Positions 37,590-47,053 of a DNA stretch of 64,000 nt are shown here, piece by piece (within the stretch, counting starts at the first letter, position 1; each line of letters begins with the position of its first letter). The position numbers and the translations under genes are program-made. The stretch lies in contig CAVWJX010000003.1 of assembly GCA_963755435.1 (NCBI GenBank), positions 620,001-684,000 on the forward strand, read 5' to 3'. The stretch is from AP-15 sp963755435 (GTDB taxonomy: Bacteria > Pseudomonadota > Alphaproteobacteria > ATCC43930 > CGMCC-115725). A model generated the notes under the pieces. It was not told the origin of the DNA, did no database searches, and saw only the letters and a list, made by a program, of their open reading frames with translations.

Positions 37590-38180
37590 TCAGTTCCATT
37601 GGAGCGCCCATTGAGCCGGGATGACGACGGTGTTCGCTTCGGGCTCGATCAGGCGATCGATGCGCCGGCGATGCATGAGGTTGGCACGAACCAATCTGGC
37701 AAAGGCGAGTGGACTGTGAATGGCTTTTTGCGCGGCTTGGGCGAGACGCAACAGCAAGAAGGCAATCAGGGCAACGGCGATCTGGATGCGAACGGCGTTC
37801 TCGGAGGTGCCGAGAAAGCGAGTGATCTTCAGCGTCTGCTTAATCCAGCGGAAGAACAGCTCGATTGCCCAGCGCCGCTTATAGAGATCGGCGATCGCCT
37901 CGGCGCTGGCATCGAGATCGTTCGACAGGATGCGGAGCATTTTGCCGGTCTCGATCATTACACGGACTTCCCGTACTGCATCCTGCATCGGATTGCGCCG
38001 GCTCTCGGCCTGGCGCGCGGGCAGAAAGCCGATGCGATCGGAGAGAATGGTGCTGCCCTCCGGCACCGGCAGCTCCTCGATCACGTCGAGCCGCGTATTG
38101 GCTTTCAACCGGGTGACGACCCGGCATTGGGCGGCGTCGAGCTTGGGATCAGCCCGGCGATGACGGCTTGAGTGAACCCG
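37590..38180 (-). pseudogene. IS4-family transposase remnant, C-terminal part only
   Basis: The C-terminal about 190 residues of a DDE transposase are present, including the glutamate region YKRRWAIELFFRWIKQ and LKITRFLGTSENAVRIQIA. The segment upstream of 38108 continues in frame (RADPKLDAAQCRVVTRLKA), but the N-terminal catalytic Asp residues are absent. The remnant sits between two zinc-ribbon membrane-protein genes and presumably inserted and decayed there. No inverted-repeat pair was identified. Confidence 0.8.
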
Positions 38181-38271
38181 GTGTCTACGCCTGAGTTACT
38201 GAAGCTTCGCCCCGGTCCGCCAACTTTCGCGAGCAGCATGTTTAGGCAGCATGCTTTAATGGAGTAGCGAG

Positions 38272-38799
38272 ATGGTCTTTTGCCGAGGCTGTGGTGCCCA
38301 AATCCACGAATCCGCGCCAATGTGCCCGAAATGCGGGGCGCCGCAGGATCTCTCGCGGCAGGGTCGGTCGTCGCCGGCCGTGGATGACGACCAGAGGCCG
38401 CGAACCTTCGCCAGCTCGATCGCGATCTGCTTCAACCGATATTTCCAGTTTCGCGGTCGGGCGCCGAGAGCGGAATACTGGTACTTCACGCTGTTCACCA
38501 TGCTCATCGGCCTGGGCGCCGATCTGATCGACGCGGTCTGGTTCGGTTCGCATGCCAGAGTATTTGGCGGAATCATCAACATCGCCTTGTTTGTGCCGAG
38601 CATCGCGGTCTGGACCCGGCGCATGCACGATATCGACCGCTCCGGCTGGTGGTGGCTGCTCGCTTTCCTGCCGATTATCGGCTGGATCATCCTGTTGGTG
38701 TGGCTGTGCACCGCCGGGACCCGCGGGCCGAACCGGTATGGCTCCGATCCGCTCGGCGGGTCGGGTGCGTGGGCCGCCTCGGTGTCAGCCGCCGAGTAA
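38272..38799 (+). CDS. Zinc-ribbon DUF805 membrane protein
   Basis: A 175-residue protein. The N-terminal zinc ribbon is FCRGCGAQIHESAPMCPKCGAPQ. After a short polar linker comes DUF805, with CFNRYFQFRGRAPRAEYWYF, three to four hydrophobic helices, and the hallmark WTRRMHDIDRSGWWWLL. The role of the family is unknown; it is an inner-membrane protein. It shares the N-terminal ribbon type with the TM2 protein 0.8 kb upstream, from which it is separated by the transposase remnant. Confidence 0.88.
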   Translation: MVFCRGCGAQIHESAPMCPKCGAPQDLSRQGRSSPAVDDDQRPRTFASSIAICFNRYFQFRGRAPRAEYWYFTLFTMLIGLGADLIDAVWFGSHARVFGGIINIALFVPSIAVWTRRMHDIDRSGWWWLLAFLPIIGWIILLVWLCTAGTRGPNRYGSDPLGGSGAWAASVSAAE

Positions 38800-38919
38800 G
38801 CCGCATCAGCCGCGGGCGAGCCCCGACCGGCGCCGTGGCCGCCTGCCGGCAACCGGCTCGCGCCGGCACCGCGATCTGGTCTAGGCTCGCTGCGGGACAC
38901 CAAGCCTCAGGAGGAAGCG

Positions 38920-39966
38920 ATGCGCGGCGTGGTCTTCAAGGGCGAGCGCGAAGTCGAGCTGATGGAGTTTGCCGACCCGACCCCGGGGCCAGGCGAGGTC
39001 GTCGTCGAGATGAAGGCTTCGGGCATGTGCGGCAGCGACCTGCACCAGTACCGCCGGCCGAAATCGGGCGGCGCCAGCGGCGGCCTGCCGGTCAACCCCG
39101 ATCCGGTGATCGGCGGCCACGAGCCCTGCGGCATCGTCGCCGCGATCGGCTCCGGGGTCAGCGACAAGCAGGCCAAAATCGGCCAGCGGGTCATGGTGCA
39201 CCATTATAAGGGCTGCACCGTGTGCAATCATTGCCGATCGGGCTGGTCGCAATTGTGCCAGGAAGAGCCGGTGCTGGTGTACGGCAACAACGCCCATGGC
39301 GGGCACGCGCGCTGGCTCAAGGTGCCGGCCTTCACCCTGGTGCCGCTGCACGACGAATTGTCGTTTGCCGCCGGCGCGGCGATCGCCTGCGGCACCGGCA
39401 CCGCCTATGGCGCCTTGCGGCGGCTGAACCTCTCGGGCAACGACACGATCGCGCTGTTCGGCCAGGGGCCGGTCGGGCTGTCGGCGACTCAGCTCGCGGC
39501 GGCGATGGGGGCGCGGGTGATCGCCCTCGATGTCAGCCCCGAGCGGCTGGAGCGGGCCAAGGAGTTCGGCGCCTGGCAGACCGTCAACCCGCGCTCGAAC
39601 GACCCGGTCGGCGCGATCAAGGATCTGACCCATGGCGGCGCCGACTGCACCCTCGACACCTCGAGCCAGCCCGAGGGCCGGATCGCCGCGGTGCGCAGCG
39701 CCAAGGTATGGGGCACGGTCGCCTTTGTCGGCGAGCGCAACAATGTGACGATCGACGTCAGCCCAGACATGCTTCGCAAGCAGTTGACGATCATCGGCTC
39801 ATGGACTTTTTCATCGATCGGCCAGGCCGAGTGCGCGCAGTTCGTGGTCGACCGCAAGGTCGATGTCGACCGCCTGTTCACCCACCAGTGGACGCTCGAC
39901 CAGGCCGCGGAAGCCTATCGCCTGTTCGACACCCAGACCACCGGCAAGGGCGTCTTCCTGATGTAA
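38920..39966 (+). CDS. Zinc-dependent alcohol dehydrogenase (MDR family)
   Basis: A 348-residue medium-chain dehydrogenase. The catalytic zinc ligands are CGSDLHQY and GGHEPCG; the structural zinc loop is reduced to CTVCNHCRSGWSQLC with four cysteines. The Rossmann motif is FGQGPVGLSATQLAAAMGA. It oxidises an alcohol or polyol with NAD(P); the substrate is not predictable. A ggaggaagcg box precedes the ATG. The amidohydrolase follows 39 bp later and is probably co-transcribed. Confidence 0.9.
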   Translation: MRGVVFKGEREVELMEFADPTPGPGEVVVEMKASGMCGSDLHQYRRPKSGGASGGLPVNPDPVIGGHEPCGIVAAIGSGVSDKQAKIGQRVMVHHYKGCTVCNHCRSGWSQLCQEEPVLVYGNNAHGGHARWLKVPAFTLVPLHDELSFAAGAAIACGTGTAYGALRRLNLSGNDTIALFGQGPVGLSATQLAAAMGARVIALDVSPERLERAKEFGAWQTVNPRSNDPVGAIKDLTHGGADCTLDTSSQPEGRIAAVRSAKVWGTVAFVGERNNVTIDVSPDMLRKQLTIIGSWTFSSIGQAECAQFVVDRKVDVDRLFTHQWTLDQAAEAYRLFDTQTTGKGVFLM

Positions 39967-40005
39967 CGCGCCGAGGTCAGCCCGGCGACAAAAGGAGAAA
40001 AGAGA

Positions 40006-41241
40006 ATGGCACGCAACGGCTATCTGATCATGGACAGCGACCTGCACATGATGGAGCCCGACGATCTGTGGGCCCGCTGGCTCGACCCGGCGCACCGGCA
40101 GAATGCGCCGCGGTTTTTCGGCGGCCAGCAGCGCCAGCTCGGCGACAGCAAGGAGGATAAGGGCAACGCCGACGCGATCATGGGGATGGAGGTGCAGGGG
40201 CTGGCGATCCCGGCGCACGCCAATGCGCAGGGCGCCACCCAATCCAGTCGCGAACTGCGCCGCCGCAGCCGCGCCCGCCACCCGCATTTCAACGTCGCCC
40301 GCGCCCGCGGCTTCGACCCGGCCTCGACCCTGACCGCGATGGACATCGAGGGGATCGACGTCGCGGTCATGTACGGCACCCGCGGCCGGCAGATCCTGTG
40401 CCATGACGATCTGGCGCCGGATTACGCCGCCGCCTTAGCGCGCGCCTACAACGACTGGGCCGCCGATTACTGCAAGACCGATCCGCAGCGGCTCAAATTC
40501 GCCGCGCAACTGGCGATGCACGATGTCGGCCTGGCGGTCGAGGAAGCGCGCCGCGCGGTCAACGAGCTTGGCGCCGTCGCGGTGATCGGCACGCCTAACC
40601 CGGTCAACGGCCAGCATCTGCACGATGACGCGTGCGAGCCCCTATGGGACGCGCTCGAACAGCTCGACGTGCCGATCGGCTATCACCCGACCGGCAACAC
40701 CGCGCTCAAGGACGATGCCGGGCGGCGCTATGTCGGGCACAACAATTTCCATCCGATCGCGCATGCGATCCGCAACCCGGTCGAGCTGATGGGGGCGATC
40801 GCCAGCATGACCACCGGCGGCGTGCTCGAACGCCACCCGAAGCTGCGTTGCGCCTTTCTCGAAGGGACGGCGGGGTGGCTCTATTGGTGGCTGTGGCGGC
40901 TCGACGACCAGTGGGAGAAGTTCGGGCCCGGCTGCGAGCGCCAGATCGCCATGAGCCCGAGCGAATACTTCAAGCGGCAATGCTACATCGCGCTCGATGT
41001 CGACGAGGAGCCGGCGGTCGATGTCGTCAACAAGATGGGCGCGGAATACTTCGTCGTGTCGAGCGACTACCCGCATTCGGACGGCGCCTTCCCCGAGGCG
41101 ATCGACCAATTTCTCAGCCTGCCGCTCGCCGACGAGCAGCGCCGGCGGATCCTGTGGGACAATTGCGCCAGGCTCTACGCGATCGCCACGCCGGCGGCGC
41201 CGCTGACCCGCGAGGTCGGCACCGTCTCGGCCGCCGAGTAA
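40006..41241 (+). CDS. Amidohydrolase family 2 (ACMSD-like), second copy
   Basis: A 411-residue TIM-barrel metal-dependent hydrolase, similar in layout to the gene at 12942. The N-terminal motif is MDSDLHMMEPDDLWARWL, where the first histidine of the usual DxHxxE is kept as SDLHMMEP. Other landmarks are GYHPTGNTALKD, HAIRNPVELMGAIASM, and VSSDYPHSDGAFPEA near the C-terminus with the catalytic Asp-His. A gagaaaagag box precedes the ATG. It follows an MDR dehydrogenase, suggesting a small catabolic pair. Confidence 0.87.
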   Translation: MARNGYLIMDSDLHMMEPDDLWARWLDPAHRQNAPRFFGGQQRQLGDSKEDKGNADAIMGMEVQGLAIPAHANAQGATQSSRELRRRSRARHPHFNVARARGFDPASTLTAMDIEGIDVAVMYGTRGRQILCHDDLAPDYAAALARAYNDWAADYCKTDPQRLKFAAQLAMHDVGLAVEEARRAVNELGAVAVIGTPNPVNGQHLHDDACEPLWDALEQLDVPIGYHPTGNTALKDDAGRRYVGHNNFHPIAHAIRNPVELMGAIASMTTGGVLERHPKLRCAFLEGTAGWLYWWLWRLDDQWEKFGPGCERQIAMSPSEYFKRQCYIALDVDEEPAVDVVNKMGAEYFVVSSDYPHSDGAFPEAIDQFLSLPLADEQRRRILWDNCARLYAIATPAAPLTREVGTVSAAE

Positions 41242-41418
41242 GCGCGCCGTCGACGCCCGGCTATTCCCGGTCGGGGCCGGATCAGCGGTTCCGCCGGCGA
41301 ATAGCCCATTGTCGTGCCTCGAATAGCTGCGGTCAGAGAGCGATAAACGGGGTTGGCGCTCGTGCCGGCGTTGCGAGCCTACCCCGATGCGCGCCTAATC
41401 TTCGAGGGGGGATTTGCC

Positions 41419-42116
41419 GTGGGACGCACCGATCCGGCCGCCGTGGCGGCCCGCATGGATCGCATTCCGAACACCAGCTGGAGCTGGATGGTCGTTCTGC
41501 TGGTTTCGGGCGCGCTGATCGTCGAGGCGCTCGACATCGGCACTTTGGGCACGATCCTGCCGGTGGTCAGGAAGGTGATGGTCCTGACCGCGTCCGATAC
41601 CGGGCTGCTCGCTGCGTCCTCGGCGCCGGGGATTGTCATCGGCATGATCCCGGCCGGCCATCTGGCACCGGGGCGCAGATTCCCGGAAAGTTGCTCAATG
41701 GAATTCTCGGCGAATTCGTCGGCCGCAAGCTGATCTATCTGGTCTATATGACGGTGGCGGTGGTGGCGGCGTATGGTTTCGGCAATTCGGCGACCGCGCT
41801 GGCGATGGTGGCGTGGGGCGGCGTCATGTGGTTTTCCGCGCCTGGCTCGGCGCCGTCCTACAAGATGTGGTATGCCGAGCAGTATCCGACGCCGATCCGC
41901 GCCACCGGCCAATCGACCGTTGAATCGATTGGCGGCCGGCTGCTCGGCGGCGTGATCTGGACCTATTTTTTCCCGCTGCTGCTGGCCCGCTTCGGGATCG
42001 CGACGACCATGACCATCACCGCGGTGATGGGGGTGATCGCCGTCGCGGTGGTCACCGCGTTTGCCCCGGAGACGTACCGGCAGACCGTCGAGCAGCTCGA
42101 GGTCCACCTCGGCTAA
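41419..42116 (+). pseudogene. MFS (sugar-porter-like) transporter with large internal deletion
   Basis: Translation from GTG 41419, after a gaggggg box, gives helices 1-2 (SWSWMVVLLVSGALIVEALD and GLLAASSAPGIVIGMIPAGHLA). The frame then breaks near 41670. From about 41680 another frame codes for the last four or five helices (LIYLVYMTVAVVAAYGFG; SMVA-like WGGVMW; ATGQSTVESIGGRLLGGVIW; C-terminal APETYRQTVEQLE). About 200 central residues are missing, so this is a deletion pseudogene rather than a simple indel. The amidohydrolase upstream may once have shared its transcript. Confidence 0.8.
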
Positions 42117-42149
42117 AAATCGGCGGATGAGGGGCCGCCGACCTTGGGC

Positions 42150-42782
42150 CTAGGCGGCGCGGCGGTAGCGGCGGCACTCGAGGCGCAGATGGTCGCGGAA
42201 ATGCGGGCGCAGCTTTTGCGTCCACGGCGTGTCGGCGGCCTTTTTCCAGGCGTCCGAACGCACCACCTCGGGGGCGGTCAGGTGATAGAGCGCCACATAG
42301 CGCTGGGTCCCGCCCTCGCCGCGATAGCGGCGCGCGCACAGGACGCCGGGCACCCCGCCCAAGGCCGGGACGTGCTCTGTGTTGTACCATTCGTTGAATT
42401 CGTGCTCGTGCTCGGGGGCGACGTTCATGCCGATCATCAACAAGGCAGCGGCCTCGCGCGGCGCCGTCCGGTCGCCGGGAAACAGCTGCTCGCCCTCGTA
42501 GCGCATGATGCTCTTGCGGAATTTGGCGGTGCGCTTGGTCCAGGGCGAGCCATTGTCGCCGCCGACCGCGAGATAGGCGGGGCTGTGCAGGACGCCGACC
42601 TGGTCGAGATCGTAGGTCGCGACCGAAACCTTCGGGTTGTCGATGCCGATCCAGCGGTCGGCGTTGAGGAACCCCGGCACCCCCAGCCGTTCCGGCACGT
42701 GTTCGAGATCGTACCAATCGTGAAACTCGTCCTCGGGCGCGGCCGAGAAATCCATCGCCGCGATCAGAATACCCTTTGCCAT
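42150..42782 (-). CDS. Dimeric alpha-beta-barrel (EthD/DUF4286-like) protein
   Basis: A 210-residue protein with two similar halves, each holding the EthD-like phrase (FHDWYDLEHVPERLGVPGFL and FNEWYNTEHVPALGGVPGVL). It resembles tandem dimeric alpha-beta-barrel proteins found with catabolic oxidoreductases. No catalytic residues can be assigned beyond the conserved WYxxEHVP. The ATG at 42782 follows GGGAGGAAGCG. It is divergent from the cupin gene with 116 bp between. Confidence 0.78.
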   Translation of the reverse strand: MAKGILIAAMDFSAAPEDEFHDWYDLEHVPERLGVPGFLNADRWIGIDNPKVSVATYDLDQVGVLHSPAYLAVGGDNGSPWTKRTAKFRKSIMRYEGEQLFPGDRTAPREAAALLMIGMNVAPEHEHEFNEWYNTEHVPALGGVPGVLCARRYRGEGGTQRYVALYHLTAPEVVRSDAWKKAADTPWTQKLRPHFRDHLRLECRRYRRAA

Positions 42783-42898
42783 CGCTTCCTCCCGAAACGC
42801 CGTCGAGCCCGCAGCCATCATCCCCGACCGCTGCAGCGCTTTCCAGCAAAACCGGATTGTGCGCTATGATGAGCGCCGCACCAGCGGAGGAACAGCCG

Positions 42899-43300
42899 AT
42901 GACCGCGACCACACCGTTTTTGCCACATGCCGAACAGCTCGGACCGTTGGCGTCGCGCTATGTCGAGGTCGAGGGCCTGCCGTGGAAGCCGACCCCGTGC
43001 CCCGGCATCGACATGAAGATATTGATGGAGGAGCCGGAAACCGGCCTCATGACCGCGCTGTTCCGGTGGCAGCCGGGGGCCGAGCTGGCGCTGCACGAGC
43101 ATGTCGAGATCGAGCAGAGCTTTATCCTCGAGGGCAGCCTGGTCGACGACGAGGGCGAGGTGCGGGCCGGCGACTACGTCTGGCGGCCAAAGGGCAACCG
43201 GCATCTGGCGCGCTCGCCCAAGGGCGCCCTGGTGCTGTCGTTCTTTCTGAAGCCGAACAAGTTTCTCGACGGCGACGCCGCGGGGCAGCAATTGCGCTGA
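42899..43300 (+). CDS. Cupin-domain protein
   Basis: A 133-residue single cupin. Motif 1 is PGAELALHEHVEIEQSFILEG, with two His and a Glu for metal binding; motif 2 is AGDYVWRPKGNRHLARSPKG with the final His. This resembles ChrR-type or acetylacetone-cleaving cupins. Its start follows ggagga at 42886. The VOC gene is 55 bp downstream. The metal and reaction are unknown. Confidence 0.87.
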   Translation: MTATTPFLPHAEQLGPLASRYVEVEGLPWKPTPCPGIDMKILMEEPETGLMTALFRWQPGAELALHEHVEIEQSFILEGSLVDDEGEVRAGDYVWRPKGNRHLARSPKGALVLSFFLKPNKFLDGDAAGQQLR

Positions 43301-43355
43301 GGCGTCGGCGCCAGCATCTATGCTATGCCTTGCAGCAGAAGTTTGGGAGGAAGCC

Positions 43356-43847
43356 ATGATCCATCATCTGTCGATCGCCGCGCGCGAGCCTGAGCACGTC
43401 GCCGGTGTGCTGGCCGAATTCATGGGCGGCGCCGCGGTGCCGTTTCCGCCCAATCCGGGCAGCTTTTTCGCGCTCCAGCTCGACCAGCACGGCTCGGGGG
43501 TCGAGGTCTATCCGGCCGGAACCGAGCTGCAGCCGGGTGGCGCGGTCGGCGCCGGCTTTGCCAAGAATGCGGACGGCGGCCGCGGCTTTGGCCCGACCCA
43601 TTTCGCGCTCAGCGTCACCACCGACGCCGACACGGTCGAGGCGATCGCCAAGCGCGAAGGCTGGCAATGCTTCCGCTGCAACCGGGGCCCGTTCCATGTG
43701 ATCGAGGTGTGGGTCGAGAACGCGTCGATGGTCGAGATCCTGCCGCCCGAATACGCCGCCGAATACCTGGCGTTCACCCGCCCCGACCAGATCCAGGCGG
43801 CGATGGCCTCGGCGCCGACGCCAGCCCAGCGCCAGCGCCCGGCGTAA
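43356..43847 (+). CDS. VOC/glyoxalase-like protein
   Basis: A 163-residue protein with a vicinal-oxygen-chelate fold: MIHHLSIAAREPEHVAGVLAEFMG at the start, a central GFGPTHFALSVTTDADTVEAIAKREGW, and a C-terminal HVIEVWVENASMVEILPPEY. Metal ligands could be the first His, the His of THFAL and the Glu of VEIL. Such proteins include extradiol dioxygenases, but this single short module is more like a glyoxalase/bleomycin-type protein. A gggaggaag box precedes it. Confidence 0.75.
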   Translation: MIHHLSIAAREPEHVAGVLAEFMGGAAVPFPPNPGSFFALQLDQHGSGVEVYPAGTELQPGGAVGAGFAKNADGGRGFGPTHFALSVTTDADTVEAIAKREGWQCFRCNRGPFHVIEVWVENASMVEILPPEYAAEYLAFTRPDQIQAAMASAPTPAQRQRPA

Positions 43848-43862
43848 TTCGCGACGTGGTTG

Positions 43863-43903
43863 CGCCCGGGCTGAATCGCCCGGGCTGATCGCCCGGGTGA
43901 TCG
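43863..43903. repeat. Three short GC-rich tandem repeats between convergent genes
   Basis: Units gcccgggctgaatc, gcccgggctgatc and gcccgggtgatc lie between the convergent VOC and RND genes. Each contains the palindrome cccggg. They may act as a weak bidirectional stop, but no T run follows. Confidence 0.6.
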
Positions 43904-43909
43904 CCGCGC

Positions 43910-46900
43910 CTATTCGGCGGCACTGCGGCGCCGGCTGCCGCGGCGGAAGTAGCCGCTCGACCGCTCGCGCAGGCTCTGGAAGGTGACGTAGAGCATCGGG
44001 ATCACGAACAGCCCGACCCCGCTCGACGCGATCATGCCGGCGAAGACCGGGGTCCCGACATCGTGCCGGCTGATTTGGGCGGCGCCGGTGGCGACGACCA
44101 GCGGGTAGACGCCAAAGATGAACGCGAACGAGGTCATCATCACCGCGCGGAACCGCATCTGCGCGCCGAGCGCCGCGGCCTCGCGGATGTCCTTGCCCTG
44201 CTCGCGCTGGTTCTTGGCGAATTCGACGATCAGGATGCCGTTCTTGGCGGCCATCGCGATCAGGACGACGAGCCCGATCTCGGCATAGAGATCGAGCGCC
44301 AGATGGGCGATCAGGATGCCGAGAAAAGCCCCCAGCACGCCGACCGGGACCGACAGCAGCACCGGGATCGGGATCATCCAGCTTTCATAGAGCCCGACCA
44401 GGAACAGGAAGGCGAACAGCACCGCGAGCCCGAGGATCGGCCCGGTCTGCCCGGTGGCGGCGAATTCCTGGTAGGCGGTCCCGGTCCACTCATAGCTATA
44501 GCCCGGGGGCAGGGTCCTGGCCGAGATCTGCGCCATCGCCGCGAGCGAGGTGCCGGATGAATAGCCCGGACCTGGGCTGCCCTGGATCGGGATCGCGCGG
44601 TAGTTGTTGTAGCGGGTGATGACTTGCGGGCCGAGTACGATGTGCGCGTCGGCGATCGAGCGCAACGGCACGTTCTTGCCATAGCTGTTGCGAATGTAGA
44701 CCCGCCACAACGCCGATATCTCCCGGCGGCCGCCCGCCTCGCCCTCGATGATGACCTGCCAGACCCGGCCCAGCATGTTGAAATTGTTGATGTAGATGCC
44801 GCCTAGCGTGGCCTGCAGAGTGGTGAACACATCGCTGATGTTGACGCCGAGGGCCTGCGCCTTCTGGCGGTCGATGTCGAGATAGACGGAGGGGTTGCTG
44901 GCGGTGAAGGTCGAGAACACGCGGGTCAGGCGCGGATCGCGATTGGCGGCGGCGAGCAGCCCTTGCATGACGCTGTTCATCGATGCCGGGTCCTGTCCCT
45001 GCAGCCCTTCAAGCTCGTATTCGAAGCCGCCGGTCGTCGACAGGCCGATGATCGGCGGCACGTTGAACGGGATGATCGTCGCGGCGCGGATCTCCTGGCC
45101 CTCGCCGAACACGCGGGCGATCAGCGCCTGGGCCGAGTTGGCGGCGCCGACGCGGTCGGCGAACGGCTTCAGGGTGGGCACGACAAACGCCGCGTTCGGC
45201 TCGTCGGTGCTGTCGATGATCGAAAAGCCGATTGCCGAGAACACGTTCTCGACCTGCGGCATCGCGCGCAGCAGCGCCTCGACGCGGCGCACCGCCTGGC
45301 TCGTCCGCGAGACCGAGGCGCCGTCCGGCAACTGCACCGCGATGAAAAAGGCGCCCTGGTCCTCATCCGGCAGAAACCCGGTCGGGGTGTGCGACGAGAT
45401 CAGGAAAATGGCGATCGCGCAGCCGACGATCGCCACCAGCGCCAGCAGCGAAACCCGCACCAGGCGGCGCACGATCCTGGCATAGCCGTCGCGGACCTTG
45501 TCGATGCCGCGCAAGATCCAGCCCAGGGGGCCGCCGCGCGGGCCGCGCCGGCGCAGAAACACCGCGCACAAGGCCGGCGACAGGGTCAGCGCGTTTAGCG
45601 CCGAGATCAGCATCGAGACGCTGATCGTCACCGCGAACTGGCGGAACAGCTGCCCCGAAATCCCCGGAATGAACGCGATCGGCACGAACACCGATAACAG
45701 CACCAGGGTGATCGCGATGATCGGCCCGGTGATCTCGCCCATCGCCTTCTTGGTCGCCTCGGCCGGCGACAGTTGGGGTTCCTCCTCGATCACCCGTTCG
45801 ACATTCTCGACGACGACGATCGCGTCATCGACCAGGATGCCGATCGCCAGCACCATCGCCAATAACGAGATGGTGTTGGCCGAATAGCCCACCGCCAGCA
45901 ATACGGCAAAGGCGCCGATCAGGCTGACCGGCACCGCGATCGCCGGAATGACGGTGGCGCGCAGACTGCCGAGAAACAGAAAGACCACGATCACGACGAG
46001 GATGAAGGCGATCACCAGCGTGATCAGGACGTCGTGGATCGTGGCGTGGACAAAGGTCGTCGTGTCGTAATTGACTTCGTAATTGAGGCCGGGCGGGAAG
46101 CGCTGGCTCAACCGGCCGAGCGCCGCGTCGACCAAGGAGGCGGTCTTGACCGCATTGGCGCCGGGCGAGAGATAGATGCCGATCGCCACCGCGGGCTTGC
46201 CGTTGAGGCGGGTCTCGGTATCCTCGTTCTGGGCGCCGAGCTCGATCCGGGCGACGTCGCGCACGCGCAACAGCGAGCCGTCGGGATTGGCGCGCAGCAC
46301 GATGTTGCCGAACTGCGCCGGCGTCTTCAGCCGACCTCTCGTCTGGACGTTCAGCTGGAATTGCTGGCTATGGCCGACCGGGCGGGCGCCGATCCGGCCC
46401 ACCGGCGCCACCACGTTCTGCGCCTGGATCGCGGCGATGATGTCGGACGGGGCCAAGCCGAGATTGTCCAGGCGCTGGGTGTCGAACCAGATCCGCATCG
46501 AATAGTTGAGCTGGCCGAGCAGAAATACCTCGCCAACCCCGGCGGTGCGCGACAGCACGTCCAGGACGTTGATGATCGCGTAGTTGGTGATGAACAGCGG
46601 GTTCTGTTTGCCGGTTTTGCTATAGAGACAGACCCACTGCAGGATTGCCGAGGATTGTTTCTTGACCACCAGCCCTTCGAGCTGGACCTCCGGCGGGAGT
46701 TGGGACAGGGCGATCTGGACCCGGTTGTCGACGTCGACCGTGTCGATATCGGGATCGGTGCCGAGGGCAAAGCTGACGGTCAGCTTGTAGCTGCCGTCGT
46801 TACCGCTGGTCGATTTCATGTAGAGCATCCGGTCGACGCCGACGACCTGCGCCTCGATCGGCTGCGCGACGCTCGCCTCGACGACCGCGGCCGAGGCGCC

Positions 46901-47053
46901 GGGATAGGTGGCGGTGACCTGCACCTGCGGCGGCACGATGTCGGGGAATTGCGCGACCGGAATGCGGGTCAGCGCCAACAGGCCGGCGATGGTGATGACC
47001 AGGGCGATGACCACCGCGAGGCGCGGGCGGTCGATAAAGAGGGCTGAGATCAT
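43910..47053 (-). CDS. RND efflux permease (HAE-1/AcrB family)
   Basis: A 1047-residue inner-membrane proton antiporter that should pump hydrophobic or amphipathic compounds out through a tripartite complex. The start MISALFIDRPRLAVVIALVI is typical of the family. The proton relay Asp pair is in AIGILVDDAIVVVENVER near 409-410. Two large periplasmic loops and 12 helices fit the expected length. It follows the adaptor with a 4-bp overlap. No outer-membrane channel gene is in this operon, so a TolC-like protein must be supplied elsewhere. Confidence 0.95.
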   Translation of the reverse strand: MISALFIDRPRLAVVIALVITIAGLLALTRIPVAQFPDIVPPQVQVTATYPGASAAVVEASVAQPIEAQVVGVDRMLYMKSTSGNDGSYKLTVSFALGTDPDIDTVDVDNRVQIALSQLPPEVQLEGLVVKKQSSAILQWVCLYSKTGKQNPLFITNYAIINVLDVLSRTAGVGEVFLLGQLNYSMRIWFDTQRLDNLGLAPSDIIAAIQAQNVVAPVGRIGARPVGHSQQFQLNVQTRGRLKTPAQFGNIVLRANPDGSLLRVRDVARIELGAQNEDTETRLNGKPAVAIGIYLSPGANAVKTASLVDAALGRLSQRFPPGLNYEVNYDTTTFVHATIHDVLITLVIAFILVVIVVFLFLGSLRATVIPAIAVPVSLIGAFAVLLAVGYSANTISLLAMVLAIGILVDDAIVVVENVERVIEEEPQLSPAEATKKAMGEITGPIIAITLVLLSVFVPIAFIPGISGQLFRQFAVTISVSMLISALNALTLSPALCAVFLRRRGPRGGPLGWILRGIDKVRDGYARIVRRLVRVSLLALVAIVGCAIAIFLISSHTPTGFLPDEDQGAFFIAVQLPDGASVSRTSQAVRRVEALLRAMPQVENVFSAIGFSIIDSTDEPNAAFVVPTLKPFADRVGAANSAQALIARVFGEGQEIRAATIIPFNVPPIIGLSTTGGFEYELEGLQGQDPASMNSVMQGLLAAANRDPRLTRVFSTFTASNPSVYLDIDRQKAQALGVNISDVFTTLQATLGGIYINNFNMLGRVWQVIIEGEAGGRREISALWRVYIRNSYGKNVPLRSIADAHIVLGPQVITRYNNYRAIPIQGSPGPGYSSGTSLAAMAQISARTLPPGYSYEWTGTAYQEFAATGQTGPILGLAVLFAFLFLVGLYESWMIPIPVLLSVPVGVLGAFLGILIAHLALDLYAEIGLVVLIAMAAKNGILIVEFAKNQREQGKDIREAAALGAQMRFRAVMMTSFAFIFGVYPLVVATGAAQISRHDVGTPVFAGMIASSGVGLFVIPMLYVTFQSLRERSSGYFRRGSRRRSAAE

